Notes under the pieces: model-generated
Told to the model about the DNA's origin: nothing
Databases searched by the model: none
What the model saw: only the letters and a program-made list of their open reading frames with translations
Made by a program: the position numbers and the translations under genes
Shown here: positions 54,236 through 62,609 of the stretch, one piece after another
Layout: the number at the start of each line of letters is the position of its first letter
Numbering within the stretch: the first letter of the stretch is position 1
Assembly (NCBI GenBank): GCA_035651995.1
Contig: DASRER010000004.1
Location: 1 to 64,000, forward strand
Length of the DNA stretch: 64,000 nucleotides
Direction: 5' to 3'
Source of the DNA: Terriglobales bacterium
Lineage (GTDB): Bacteria; Acidobacteriota; Terriglobia; Terriglobales; Acidobacteriaceae

Positions 54236-56446
54236 GTGAAACGGACCTTCTTTGTATCTTTCATTCTGCTGGGATTCATCGTTGCGGCAAAAGGGCAGAC
54301 ACTGGAGTCGGCGGCGCTGCGGCTGGAGGTGACGGCGCAGCCGTTCGGTTTCCGCATCATAGAAAAGCCGAGCGGCGACGCGCTGCTGGTGAACACGCGG
54401 ACGGTCTTCGCCAGCGGTAACGCGGTTGAGAGCGCGGGCGAGTTCAAGACCACCGGCAACTCGATGACGGCCGCGCTGCGCGGTTACGCGGCCGCGCGCT
54501 CGCGGGTGACGTTTACCTTCGTGACGCCCGAGGTCCTGCGCGTGGAGTTGACCACGCAGGACGCGCCCGGCAGCGTGACGCAGGAGTTCGCCGACCAGGG
54601 CGAGCATTACTACGGGGTGTGGGAGTATCCGTTTGGCGGCGCGATTGATAATCGCGGCGCCGACTATGACTTTCTCGGATTGCAGCGCCTGCCCGACGTG
54701 AACTACTCCAGCGCGCGCGCGCCGTTCTACATGACGTCGCGCAAATACGCTATTTACGCTGAGACGACCGAGCAGGGCCACTACACCTTCGCGCGCGGCG
54801 GCAAGACCAGCTTCTATTTCAACGGCAACGGCCTGACCTACGACATTATCCACGGGCCCTCGTATGCGGAGATGATGAAGCGCTATGTAGAAATCGCCGG
54901 CGGGTCGCTGATGCCGCCCACGTGGGCGTTCGATTCGATCTGGTGGCGCGACGATCACCACGCCGACCTGCGCGACGTCCGCAACGCGCAGGAAAAAGTC
55001 ATTGACGACGCCGACCGGCTGCGCAAGGCGCGCATTCCGGCGTCGGCCATGTGGCTCGACCGGCCCTACGGCACCGGCACGAACGGCTGGGGCAACTTCG
55101 ATTTCGACTCGTCTTTCCCGTCGCCGGAGAAAATGGTGCGCGAACTGGCCGACCGCGGCATGTACCTGATGGTGTGGGTGGCGAACCGCAACGTGAACTC
55201 GGTGTACGAAGAGGGAATAGCCAAGGGCTATATGTTCGATGGGCCCTGGTCGGCGGCCGACATCATGCGTCGGGAAGTCTACGACTGGTACAGGAAGAAG
55301 CTCGATGCCTTCGTGGACCTCGGGATCAAGGGTTACAAGATCGACCGCGGCGAAGAGGGCGAGATGCCGCGCTCGGTCGAGAACAAGCATGCCATCCTGA
55401 TGGAGAAGCTGGCCGCCGAGGGGCTGATGGCGCGCAACGGTCCCGACTACTTCAACTTCAGCCGCAACGCCAACGACGCCAGCCGCAAGTACACGGCGGT
55501 GTGGAACGGCGACACGCGCGCCACCTGGGGAGGCCTGGCCGTCTCGGTGAAGGGCCTGCTGCGCTCGGGCGCGATCAACTTCCCGATGTGGGGATCGGAT
55601 ACCGGCGGCTACATCGGCGTGCCCGACAAGGAGCTGTTCGCGCGCTGGCTGGAGTTCAGCGCCTACAGTCCGATGATGGAGGTGCTGGTCGGCCCGAAGC
55701 GCACCATCTGGTACGACTACGACGACGAGCTGCTTAAGATCGCGCAGCAGACCGCCGCGGCGCATCACGACCTGATCCCGACGATGCGGTCGCTGATGTA
55801 CCAGGCCACGCAGACGGGCATGCCGGTGGCGCGCGCGCTGGTGTTCGCGAATGCTTCCGATGAAAAGCTCGCCGACCTGTGGGATGAGTTCATGCTCGGC
55901 GACTCGCTGCTGGTGGCGCCGGTGCTGAGTGCCGGAGCGACGAGCCGGCAGGTGTATCTGCCGGCGGGGCTGTGGCTGAACTACAACGAACCCGCCACCT
56001 TATTTAACGGAGGAACAACCGTCGCGGCGGCGGCGCCGCTGGGCACGATTCCGCTGTTTGTCCGCGAGGGCGCGATCATCCCGCGCGGCGACATCGTAAA
56101 GACGAACAACAACTGGGACACGAACTGGTCGCCGAAGCTGCGCATCGAGGTCTTTCCCTCCGCCACGTCGCCGAGCCGCTTCGACTACTTCACCGGCAAG
56201 GAAACGGTGGCGATCACGGCCACGGCGGCGGGGAAGGGCATCGAGGTCAGCCTGCCGGAGTTGGGCGCGCCCGGGGTGCTCGAGGTCTACTGGAAGAATC
56301 CGACGCGGGTGCTGCGCGACGGCAAGCCGCTGCGGGCGAAGCGCGACTACACCTATGACGCGGCCGCTCACAAGCTGAACGTTCCGTTCACCGGCGCGAC
56401 CAGGGTGCAGATCGAGGGCGGCAGCAGCCTGTTTGCGGCGAAGTAG
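54236..56446 (+). CDS. GH31-family glycosidase (alpha-xylosidase/alpha-glucosidase-like), exported
   Basis: Glycoside hydrolase of 736 residues with a signal peptide (FFVSFILLGFIVAA). The N-terminal GH31 beta-sandwich (about 25-220) is followed by the catalytic barrel starting at GGSLMPPTWAFDSIWWRDDH. The nucleophile Asp is in GIKGYKIDRGEEGEMP, the acid/base Asp in TAVWNGDTRATWGGL, and NFPMWGSDTGGYIG is also diagnostic. It probably releases alpha-linked xylose or glucose from oligosaccharides such as xyloglucan in the periplasm. The start is GTG 54236 with GGGAG 7-8 bases upstream. It follows a receptor terminator and precedes an alginate-lyase-like gene. Confidence 0.92.
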   Translation: MKRTFFVSFILLGFIVAAKGQTLESAALRLEVTAQPFGFRIIEKPSGDALLVNTRTVFASGNAVESAGEFKTTGNSMTAALRGYAAARSRVTFTFVTPEVLRVELTTQDAPGSVTQEFADQGEHYYGVWEYPFGGAIDNRGADYDFLGLQRLPDVNYSSARAPFYMTSRKYAIYAETTEQGHYTFARGGKTSFYFNGNGLTYDIIHGPSYAEMMKRYVEIAGGSLMPPTWAFDSIWWRDDHHADLRDVRNAQEKVIDDADRLRKARIPASAMWLDRPYGTGTNGWGNFDFDSSFPSPEKMVRELADRGMYLMVWVANRNVNSVYEEGIAKGYMFDGPWSAADIMRREVYDWYRKKLDAFVDLGIKGYKIDRGEEGEMPRSVENKHAILMEKLAAEGLMARNGPDYFNFSRNANDASRKYTAVWNGDTRATWGGLAVSVKGLLRSGAINFPMWGSDTGGYIGVPDKELFARWLEFSAYSPMMEVLVGPKRTIWYDYDDELLKIAQQTAAAHHDLIPTMRSLMYQATQTGMPVARALVFANASDEKLADLWDEFMLGDSLLVAPVLSAGATSRQVYLPAGLWLNYNEPATLFNGGTTVAAAAPLGTIPLFVREGAIIPRGDIVKTNNNWDTNWSPKLRIEVFPSATSPSRFDYFTGKETVAITATAAGKGIEVSLPELGAPGVLEVYWKNPTRVLRDGKPLRAKRDYTYDAAAHKLNVPFTGATRVQIEGGSSLFAAK

Positions 56447-56503
56447 GCCAACCGAACAGGTGTCCGGCGCGTGCGACAATGCAGCGCGGAGTGGCATCCG
56501 ACA

Positions 56504-57694
56504 ATGGTTTCGCGGCGTGAGTTTTGCGTGGCGGTGGGAGCGACACTCGCGGCTGCGACCGTTGGCCCGTTTGCGTCTGCCTTGCCAACCGTCGCCGGCT
56601 CGGTCCCCGATCTGCGAACCATAGAGCGGAAGCGTGTGCTCGAAGCCGCGCGGCGATACCTGGCCGAGCAGCCCATCACCATCACCGCGTATCGCGCCGC
56701 GCGCAGCGCGGGCGGCGAGCACGACTACTTCTCCGAGGGCGACTACTGGTGGCCCGATCCAAAAAATCCCGACGGACCTTACATACAGCGCGACGGCGAG
56801 TCCAATCCCGACAACTTCAACCAGCATCGCCACGCGCTGATCCGGCTGAGCCTGCACGTGCCGGCGCTGGCGGCGGCGTGGGTGCTGACGCGTGATGCGC
56901 GCTATTCACGCCATGCGGCGGCGCACCTGCGGGCGTGGTTCATCACGCCGGCCACGCGCATGAATCCGAACCTGCAATACGCGCAAGCGATCCGCGGGAT
57001 CACGACAGGACGCGGGATCGGCATTATCGACACGCTGCACCTGGTGGAAGTGGCGCGCGCGGCGTCGCGGCTCGAAAAAGCGCCTGGCCTTGCGCCGGGC
57101 GAGCGCGATGCCGTGAAAAACTGGTTTGCCGAATACCTGAACTGGATGAACAGCTCGAAGAACGGGCAGGAAGAACGCGAGGCGAAGAACAACCACGGCA
57201 CCTGCTGGACGTTGCAGGCGGCCGAGTTCGCGCGCTTCACCGGCGATTCCCTCATCACCCAGCAGTGCCGCGAGCGCATGAAGAACGTAATTCTGCCGAA
57301 CCAGATCGCGGCAGACGGCAGCTTTCCCCAGGAGCTGCGCCGGACCAAGCCCTATAGCTATTCGCTATTCAACCTCGACGCCATGGCCACGGCTTGCCAC
57401 GTGCTCTCCACGCCGGCCGACAGCCTGTGGAGCTTCCAAACTGCCGGCGGTCGCGGCATCGAGGGTGCGATGGCGTTCATGTTCCCGTACATCCGCGACA
57501 AGAGGTCGTGGCCGCACAAGCCTGACGTGCAGTACTGGGACCAGTGGCCGGTGCGGCAGCCCGCGCTGCTGTTTGCCGGCGTGGCGCTGGGCAAGCCTGA
57601 GTACATCGCGTTGTGGCGGGCGCTCAACCCCGATCCCGCGGAGGAAGAGGCAGTTCGCAATTACCCGATCCGGCAGCCTTTATTGTGGTTCTGA
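56504..57694 (+). CDS. Alginate-lyase-family (PL5-like) exported protein
   Basis: Protein of 396 residues with a twin-arginine-like signal (VSRREFCVAVGATLAAATVG) and the alpha/alpha-toroid of the Alginate_lyase family: SEGDYWWPDPKNPDGPYIQR, the catalytic Asn-His stretch AKNNHGTCWTLQAAEFARF, and the Arg/Tyr region RRTKPYSYSLFNLDAM. Relatives cleave mannuronate or other uronic-acid chains by beta-elimination; many family members outside true alginate lyases have untested substrates. ATG 56504 is chosen because it starts the Tat signal. Encoded 57 bp after GH31, it supports uronate-containing glycan degradation feeding the glucarate route. Confidence 0.88.
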   Translation: MVSRREFCVAVGATLAAATVGPFASALPTVAGSVPDLRTIERKRVLEAARRYLAEQPITITAYRAARSAGGEHDYFSEGDYWWPDPKNPDGPYIQRDGESNPDNFNQHRHALIRLSLHVPALAAAWVLTRDARYSRHAAAHLRAWFITPATRMNPNLQYAQAIRGITTGRGIGIIDTLHLVEVARAASRLEKAPGLAPGERDAVKNWFAEYLNWMNSSKNGQEEREAKNNHGTCWTLQAAEFARFTGDSLITQQCRERMKNVILPNQIAADGSFPQELRRTKPYSYSLFNLDAMATACHVLSTPADSLWSFQTAGGRGIEGAMAFMFPYIRDKRSWPHKPDVQYWDQWPVRQPALLFAGVALGKPEYIALWRALNPDPAEEEAVRNYPIRQPLLWF

Positions 57695-57806
57695 TTCGGG
57701 ACCAGCGGCGCGTGCGCCGATTTTCGCCGTTTGCGAAGAAAAGCCGCGAACTGGCCAGTGACTCGGGTTAATCTGTCGCCGAGGGGGAGTTCCACAGCCT
57801 TCTTCC

Positions 57807-60071
57807 ATGCTTCCACAGAAACAGCTCAAGGGCCTCGGCCTGCGGTACGCGCGCAGCCTGCAAATCGCCATTCGCACCGCGGGCATGCTCTCGGTGGACC
57901 ACACCGTGGCCAGCGGGCCGGTGAAGCAGAGCTTCGACCTGCTGACCGGCCTGATGAAGGACGCCGGCACGCTGACCATCGGGTTCGTGGACGGCCGCGT
58001 GATGCTGAACAACGTGCTGACCGTGGACGCCGGCCTGTCGCAACTGGAAAACGAGTTTCTCAAGCGCGGCGTGGGCGCGGTGCGCTTCGATGTGGGCCTT
58101 ACCCTGGCGCGCTACAAGCAGGTGATCGGGCTGCTCTCCACGCCGCTGAAGGAAATTGAAGAGCGCGGCGGGGTGGGCGCGTTCCTGGAGCGCGCTGTAG
58201 TGGAAGGCGTGCGCATTGTTCCGGCGGGCAAGAACCAGAAGCGCACCGACGAGGGCGACACGCTGCTGGAGATGGACCCGGAGGCGTTTTTCCGCGCGCG
58301 CGACGCTTCGACCAATGCGGCCGCCGCATCGCCGCCGGGCCCCGAGCAGGCGCTCATGATGTTCTTCGATTCCGCCGGTGTGCCGCGTCCCGAGGGCGCG
58401 GTGGGCGGGCCGGAAGACATCATGCGGCTGGTCTCGCCGACGATTGAGAGCGCGCTGACTTCGCAGAACGCTGATCCCCAAAAGGCCTACATCGCGCTGG
58501 CCCAGGTGATGCAGGGCATGCGCCTGGATTCAGTGCTCTCCGCCTTCCCGCCGGCACGGCATGAGGAGTTGAAGGGGATGGAGCCCAAGCAGCTTGCGGC
58601 CGAGCTCATCGGCGACGTGTCGCTGGCGTGGGCGTCGAAGCGCCTGGCGGCGGCGCCTTCGGGCGAGAACGCCTTCGTGGTGGAAGAAGAGGTGGTGCGC
58701 GTGCTCGCGCGCAGTCTCTACGCCACGCAGACCGCCGGCAAGCTGGCCAACAAGCTGGCGCAGTTCGTGAAGGAGTATGGGTTTCCCGAGTCCACCAGCC
58801 AGAAGGTGCAGGACGAGCTGCGCTGGGTGGCGCTGCCGCCGGAGGAAAAACACCGGGCGCTGATGAGCAAGGTGCACTATAACGCGGTGGAGTTCCGGCG
58901 GCTGATCGAGCACATCCGCGAGCTGCTCACCAAGGGCCGGGCGCCGGAAGTGGCGGAGCTAGCGCAACACTACTTCGAGTTCTTCAACGGCCCGGTGGAA
59001 GAGGTCACGCTGGAAGAGCTGAGCCGGGCGCCGCAACTGGTGCAGACGATCTCCGGCGTCAAGGCTGGATTGGCGCGCCATCTTACCGAGGTGCTGCTGG
59101 AGCAGCTGCAGCGCGAGGAGTTCACCGGTTTCAAGCATTTCCAGCTACTGAACGCCCTGGCCGCCGTTACCAGCGCCGCCGGTCTGTATGAAGACTTCGA
59201 GATCGCGCAGATCGTGGGCGCGTCGATCGAGCAGCTGATCGCGCGCGATCCGGAGCAGCATAAAGACTGCTGCCGCAAGGCGCTGGTCCGGCTGCTGCCC
59301 GCTTCAGCCTTGCAGCGCCTGATCGAGCTTCACCTGCAGTCGAAAGACGACCCGGCGGCCAGCCGAAACACCGCCACGATGTTGAGACGAGCGGGCACCG
59401 CGGCCATCGAGCTGCTGTTCAAGCGGCTGGAGGACGAAACCGTCGCGGCGAATCGCCTGGCCATGCTGCGGCTGCTGGGCAGGACGGGCAGCGCCGGCAT
59501 CGAAATCGCCCGCCAGCGGCTGGCCGATTCGCGCTGGTACGTGGTGCGCAATGCCTGCCTGGTCATCTCGGAGCTGAAAGACCCGGAGCTGCTGCAGCAG
59601 CTCACGCCGCTGCTGCAGCACGCCGACGACCGCGTGCAGCAGGCGGTCTTCACCGCCATCGTGAAAGGACGCGCGCCGGGGCGCGGGCGCATTCTCGCGG
59701 CGACGTTGCGCTTCCTGCGCGGCAACAGCGTGGAGCAGGCGCTGGATGAGGTGCTGTTCCTCAAGGACCCGGCCACGATTCCCGACCTGGAAGCGTTTGT
59801 TACGGAGCACGCCGCCGGCCGCGGCACGCTGCAGCGGAAAGCCGTGCAGGCGATTGCCGCGATGCCTGCCGCGGCCGGCAGCGAAGCCCTGGCTCGGCTG
59901 GTCGCAACGCCCAAGCTGGACAAGGCCACTCGCCGGGAAGCGCTCACCGCGATCGGGCGCGCGCCTTCACCGCCGGCGGACACGGTGATTTCCGCGTTTC
60001 TTGCCACCGCATCTCCAGACGACGAGATCGCGGCCGAGTGCCGCCAGCGGTCGCAGCGCGCTGCAACCTAA
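57807..60071 (+). CDS. HEAT-repeat protein of unknown function
   Basis: Soluble protein of 754 residues without signal or transmembrane segments. Roughly the first 120 residues form an alpha-beta region (YARSLQIAIRTAGMLSVDHT, GTLTIGFVDGRVMLNNVL). A helical middle follows, and from about residue 560 there are HEAT-like helical pairs (RLAMLRLLGRTGSAGIEIAR, WYVVRNACLVISELKDPELL, HADDRVQQAVFTAIVKG, LQRKAVQAIAAMPAA). Such solenoids are binding scaffolds; similar multi-helical proteins occur next to signalling genes in this phylum, but no partner is encoded here. ATG 57807 is the first in the open frame. Confidence 0.75.
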   Translation: MLPQKQLKGLGLRYARSLQIAIRTAGMLSVDHTVASGPVKQSFDLLTGLMKDAGTLTIGFVDGRVMLNNVLTVDAGLSQLENEFLKRGVGAVRFDVGLTLARYKQVIGLLSTPLKEIEERGGVGAFLERAVVEGVRIVPAGKNQKRTDEGDTLLEMDPEAFFRARDASTNAAAASPPGPEQALMMFFDSAGVPRPEGAVGGPEDIMRLVSPTIESALTSQNADPQKAYIALAQVMQGMRLDSVLSAFPPARHEELKGMEPKQLAAELIGDVSLAWASKRLAAAPSGENAFVVEEEVVRVLARSLYATQTAGKLANKLAQFVKEYGFPESTSQKVQDELRWVALPPEEKHRALMSKVHYNAVEFRRLIEHIRELLTKGRAPEVAELAQHYFEFFNGPVEEVTLEELSRAPQLVQTISGVKAGLARHLTEVLLEQLQREEFTGFKHFQLLNALAAVTSAAGLYEDFEIAQIVGASIEQLIARDPEQHKDCCRKALVRLLPASALQRLIELHLQSKDDPAASRNTATMLRRAGTAAIELLFKRLEDETVAANRLAMLRLLGRTGSAGIEIARQRLADSRWYVVRNACLVISELKDPELLQQLTPLLQHADDRVQQAVFTAIVKGRAPGRGRILAATLRFLRGNSVEQALDEVLFLKDPATIPDLEAFVTEHAAGRGTLQRKAVQAIAAMPAAAGSEALARLVATPKLDKATRREALTAIGRAPSPPADTVISAFLATASPDDEIAAECRQRSQRAAT

Positions 60072-60267
60072 GCCGGCCGGCGCGATCGCGCGGGCAGCCC
60101 GGCTGAAAGCCGCTTCCAGCCACGATTCCGGCCATCAAGCCGCGAACGACTGCGTGACGCCGCGGGACCGCGCCAAGGCGCTCGACCGCGGCCTGGCCAA
60201 GCCGGCGCGCTCGCGCGCGGCGGCCGCGCCGGCGGCTACACCGCCCTTATGGCGAGGCGCGAAGCCA

Positions 60268-60316
60268 AAACTTGAAACTTGAAACCCGAAACTTGAAACC
60301 CGAAACTTGAAACTGG
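60268..60316. repeat. Seven-unit heptamer array abutting a start codon
   Basis: Seven contiguous 7-bp units AAACTTG, AAACTTG, AAACCCG, AAACTTG, AAACCCG, AAACTTG, AAACTGG. The array ends 6 bp before the MATE gene ATG (60323) and occupies the place of a normal ribosome-binding site. The spacing invites slippage. Confidence 0.85.
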
Positions 60317-60322
60317 CTCTTC

Positions 60323-61690
60323 ATGATTGCCGCCATCCGCAGACAAGTGCGTCCCATGCTCGACCTGGCGCTGCCGCTCGTGCTCGCCGAGGTCGGCTGG
60401 ATGTGCATGGGCATTGTGGACACGATCATGGTCGGCCGGCTGCCGAACAGCGCCGTTGCCATCGGCGCCGTGAGCCTGGGCGGCGCGCTCTACTACACTA
60501 CCGCAATCTTCGGCAGCGGGCTGCTCCTCGGTCTGGACACGCTGGTGGCGCACGCCTTCGGACGCGACGATCTGGATGACGCCAACCGATCGCTGATCGC
60601 CAGCCTATGGCTGGCGCTGGCGCTGACGCCAGCGCTCATGACCGTCATCTGGATGTGGACGCCGGTGATGCGGCGCTTTGGCGTCGCGCCCGACGTGGTC
60701 CGCGAGATGGGACCATTTCTGAATGCGCTCAACTGGGGCACTTTGCCGTTGCTGGTGTACTTCGCCGCGCGTCGCTATTTGCAGGCGGTGAACATCGTGA
60801 AACCGGTGACCTTCGCCCTGATCTCGGCCAACATAGTCAACCTGGTGGCGAACTGGGTGTTGATCTACGGGCACTGGGGCGCGAAGGCCTATGGCGTGCC
60901 GGGCTCGGGCTGGTCCACGCTCATGGCGCGCCTGTGGATGGCTGGCGTGCTAGCCGTCACGCTGCTGGTGGCGAACCGCGGCAACCGCTTGCGACTGTCG
61001 AGCGTTTCGCCGCGCCCGGACGCGGCGCGCATGCGCCGGCTGATGGCGCTTGGGGGGCCGGCGGCGACGCAGATCCTGCTGGAAGCGGGCGTCTTTTCGG
61101 CCGCAACGGCGTTGGCAGGGAAACTTGGGCCGATGGCCCTGGCCGGCCACCAGATCGCGTTGAACTGCGCCTCGTTCACCTTCATGGTACCGCTCGGCAT
61201 CAGCTCGGCGGCGGCGGTGCGCGTGGGGCAGAACCTGGGTCGCGGCGATCCCCGCACCGCGCGCGAAGCGGGATGGACGGCGATCGCCCTCGGCGCCGGA
61301 TTCATGGGGGCCATGGCGCTGTTGTTTGTGTCCGCGCCGCGGCTGATCGCGCGCGTCTTCTCACCCGATCCGGCGGTGGTGCGCACCGGCGCCGCACTGC
61401 TGCTCATCGCCGCCGTCTTCCAGCTCTTCGACGGCATGCAGGTGGTGGCGACGGGAACGCTGCGCGGCCTGGGCGACACGCGCACGCCCATGCTGGCGAA
61501 CCTGGCAGCTTACTGGGTGATCGGACTGCCGCTGGGCTGGGTGCTGACCTTCAAGATGGGTTGGGGCGCGGCCGGATTGTGGACCGGGCTGTGCATTGGG
61601 CTGATTCTGGTGGGATCAGTGCTCGTCCTGGCGTGGGAAACCAAGATCAAAGCGGAGTCTGCAGTCAGCGCCGCACGATCAGCGGTTTGA
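60323..61690 (+). CDS. MATE-family efflux transporter (NorM-like)
   Basis: Inner-membrane exporter of 455 residues with twelve predicted helices in two related halves. Family features include LPLVLAEVGWMCMGIVDTIM, GRLPNSAVAIGAVSLGGALY, LLGLDTLVAHAFGRDD, and in the second half QILLEAGVFSAATALAGKLG and PLGISSAAAVRVGQNLGRGD. MATE proteins export cationic drugs or metabolites using H+ or Na+. ATG 60323 lacks a Shine-Dalgarno sequence because a heptamer array lies directly upstream. It is monocistronic. Confidence 0.92.
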   Translation: MIAAIRRQVRPMLDLALPLVLAEVGWMCMGIVDTIMVGRLPNSAVAIGAVSLGGALYYTTAIFGSGLLLGLDTLVAHAFGRDDLDDANRSLIASLWLALALTPALMTVIWMWTPVMRRFGVAPDVVREMGPFLNALNWGTLPLLVYFAARRYLQAVNIVKPVTFALISANIVNLVANWVLIYGHWGAKAYGVPGSGWSTLMARLWMAGVLAVTLLVANRGNRLRLSSVSPRPDAARMRRLMALGGPAATQILLEAGVFSAATALAGKLGPMALAGHQIALNCASFTFMVPLGISSAAAVRVGQNLGRGDPRTAREAGWTAIALGAGFMGAMALLFVSAPRLIARVFSPDPAVVRTGAALLLIAAVFQLFDGMQVVATGTLRGLGDTRTPMLANLAAYWVIGLPLGWVLTFKMGWGAAGLWTGLCIGLILVGSVLVLAWETKIKAESAVSAARSAV

Positions 61691-61700
61691 AGCGAGTCGG

Positions 61701-61788
61701 ATTTGGTGAATTGGTGAAATAACCGACAAACCGGAGTTGGTGATTTGGCGAATTGGTGACTGCACCAAACCACGGAATCACCAAATCC
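61701..61788. repeat. Octameric TTGGTGA array with inverted copy
   Basis: TTGGTGAA, TTGGTGAA, then GTTGGTGAT, TTGGCGAA, TTGGTGAC at an 8-bp period. An inverted AATCACCAAAT follows at 61776-61786. The array fills the gap between the MATE gene stop and a small minus-strand gene. Confidence 0.6.
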
Positions 61789-61790
61789 CG

Positions 61791-61979
61791 CTAGACTCCC
61801 GAGGGCTCGTCGGGCACAGCCTTCTGCCGGCTGATGGCCTTGGCGGCGCGCGACAAGTAGGTCTCGATCAGCGAGGCGGCGTCGTCGGACGCTATCTCCA
61901 GGTGCATGTGACCGCCCTGCGTCTGTTCTGCGGGGAGGACGCGTTTACGGCACTTGAAGCAAGTAAGGACGCGTTCCAT
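61791..61979 (-). CDS. Small CxxC protein of unknown function
   Basis: A 62-residue protein, MERVLTCFKCRKRVLPAEQT followed by QGGHMHLEIASDDAASLIET. The CFKC pair and HxH could bind a metal. It is convergent with the MATE gene. ATG 61979 is taken as start with AAGG close upstream; the open frame extends to 62114 through a heptamer array, which is unlikely to be coding. I do not recognise a family. Confidence 0.5.
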   Translation of the reverse strand: MERVLTCFKCRKRVLPAEQTQGGHMHLEIASDDAASLIETYLSRAAKAISRQKAVPDEPSGV

Positions 61980-62102
61980 AACCTTGTACCTCACTCCAAT
62001 GAACGCAACGTTAACCGCAGGGTCGCGGACAGGCGAGATGTCAGCAGTAACCGCGAGTTGCGCGGAGGTAACGTGGAGGAAGCGGCCTGGATTCAGGGGA
62101 TT

Positions 62103-62175
62103 AGCATTCAGCATTCAACAGTCAGCCTTCAGCCCCTGAAGGCACTCGGCATCCAGCACTCAGCCCCTGAACAGC
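62103..62175. repeat. Heptameric AGCATTC array
   Basis: AGCATTC, AGCATTC, AACAGTC, AGCCTTC, AGCCCCT, GAAGGCA, then after a 10-bp break AGCACTC, AGCCCCT, GAACAGC. The 7-bp period is kept over most of the 73 bp. Confidence 0.7.
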
Positions 62176-62250
62176 ATCGCTGGTCCGCACGGCCCTGGGA
62201 AGCTCGAAGGCGATACGAGCTTTAGAGGTCGCTACGGGCCTTCGCGGGCT

Positions 62251-62285
62251 GAATGCCAAGTGCTAATTGCGGAGTGCTGATTCCT
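62251..62285. repeat. Heptameric array ending at the tRNA-His 3' end
   Basis: GAATGCC, AAGTGCT, AATTGCG, GAGTGCT, GATTCCT: five 7-bp units. Their reverse complement (AGCACTC, AGCACTT, GGCATTC) is the unit type of the array at 62103-62175, and the last unit touches the encoded CCA of tRNA-His. Confidence 0.65.
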
Positions 62286-62360
62286 GGGGCGGGCGGTGGG
62301 ATTTGAACCCACGACAGCCGGAGCCACAGTCCGGTGTTCTACCCCTGAACTACGCCCGCC
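62285..62360 (-). tRNA. tRNA-His (anticodon GTG), CCA encoded
   Basis: The minus strand folds as a full cloverleaf. GGCGGGCG pairs with CGCCCGCC as an 8-bp acceptor including the His-specific G-1:C73 pair. The D arm starts TAGTTCAGGGGTAGAAC. The anticodon stem CCGGA/TCCGG has loop CTGTGGC, and the T arm is GTGGGTTCAAATCCCAC. CCA follows at 62287-62285. Confidence 0.96.
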
Positions 62361-62520
62361 ATATTGCCGGAATCGGTTGCTGAAGAGCGGCGCTGAGGAT
62401 GAACGCCAGGCGCCGCCGGCTATCCGGTTGGAGGAGCGGACACGCGAGCGTATCCGCGACATTGATTATAGCAACGGCGTTTGGGTGTGTCGCGCGCAGG
62501 GGCTTGGCTTGGCGTGGCCT

Positions 62521-62569
62521 GTGCTTCCCACGTTAGCGCCGCAAAGCACGCGGCGCGAACGTGGGGCAC
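62521..62569. repeat. REP-like long hairpin
   Basis: CCCACGTTAGCGCCGC (62527-62542) pairs with GCGGCGCGAACGTGGG (62550-62565) with 15 of 16 matches and a 7-nt loop. Flanking GTGC/GCAC extend the stem past a 2-nt bulge. GCGAACGTGGGGCA recurs at 40069-40082, so it seems to be a dispersed element rather than a local regulator. It lies 41 bp upstream of the hydrolase start. Confidence 0.65.
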
Positions 62570-62609
62570 CGCGGCGTATATTGTTCGCCGCTGACGTGGG
62601 TCCGTCTCC

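Noticed and set aside
60268-60316. CRISPR array
   Set aside because: The 7-bp units are contiguous with no spacers, and no cas genes are present.
61980-62114. N-terminal extension of the small CxxC protein
   Set aside because: It would translate the AGCATTC heptamer array and has no ribosome-binding site; the compact 62-residue form is more plausible.
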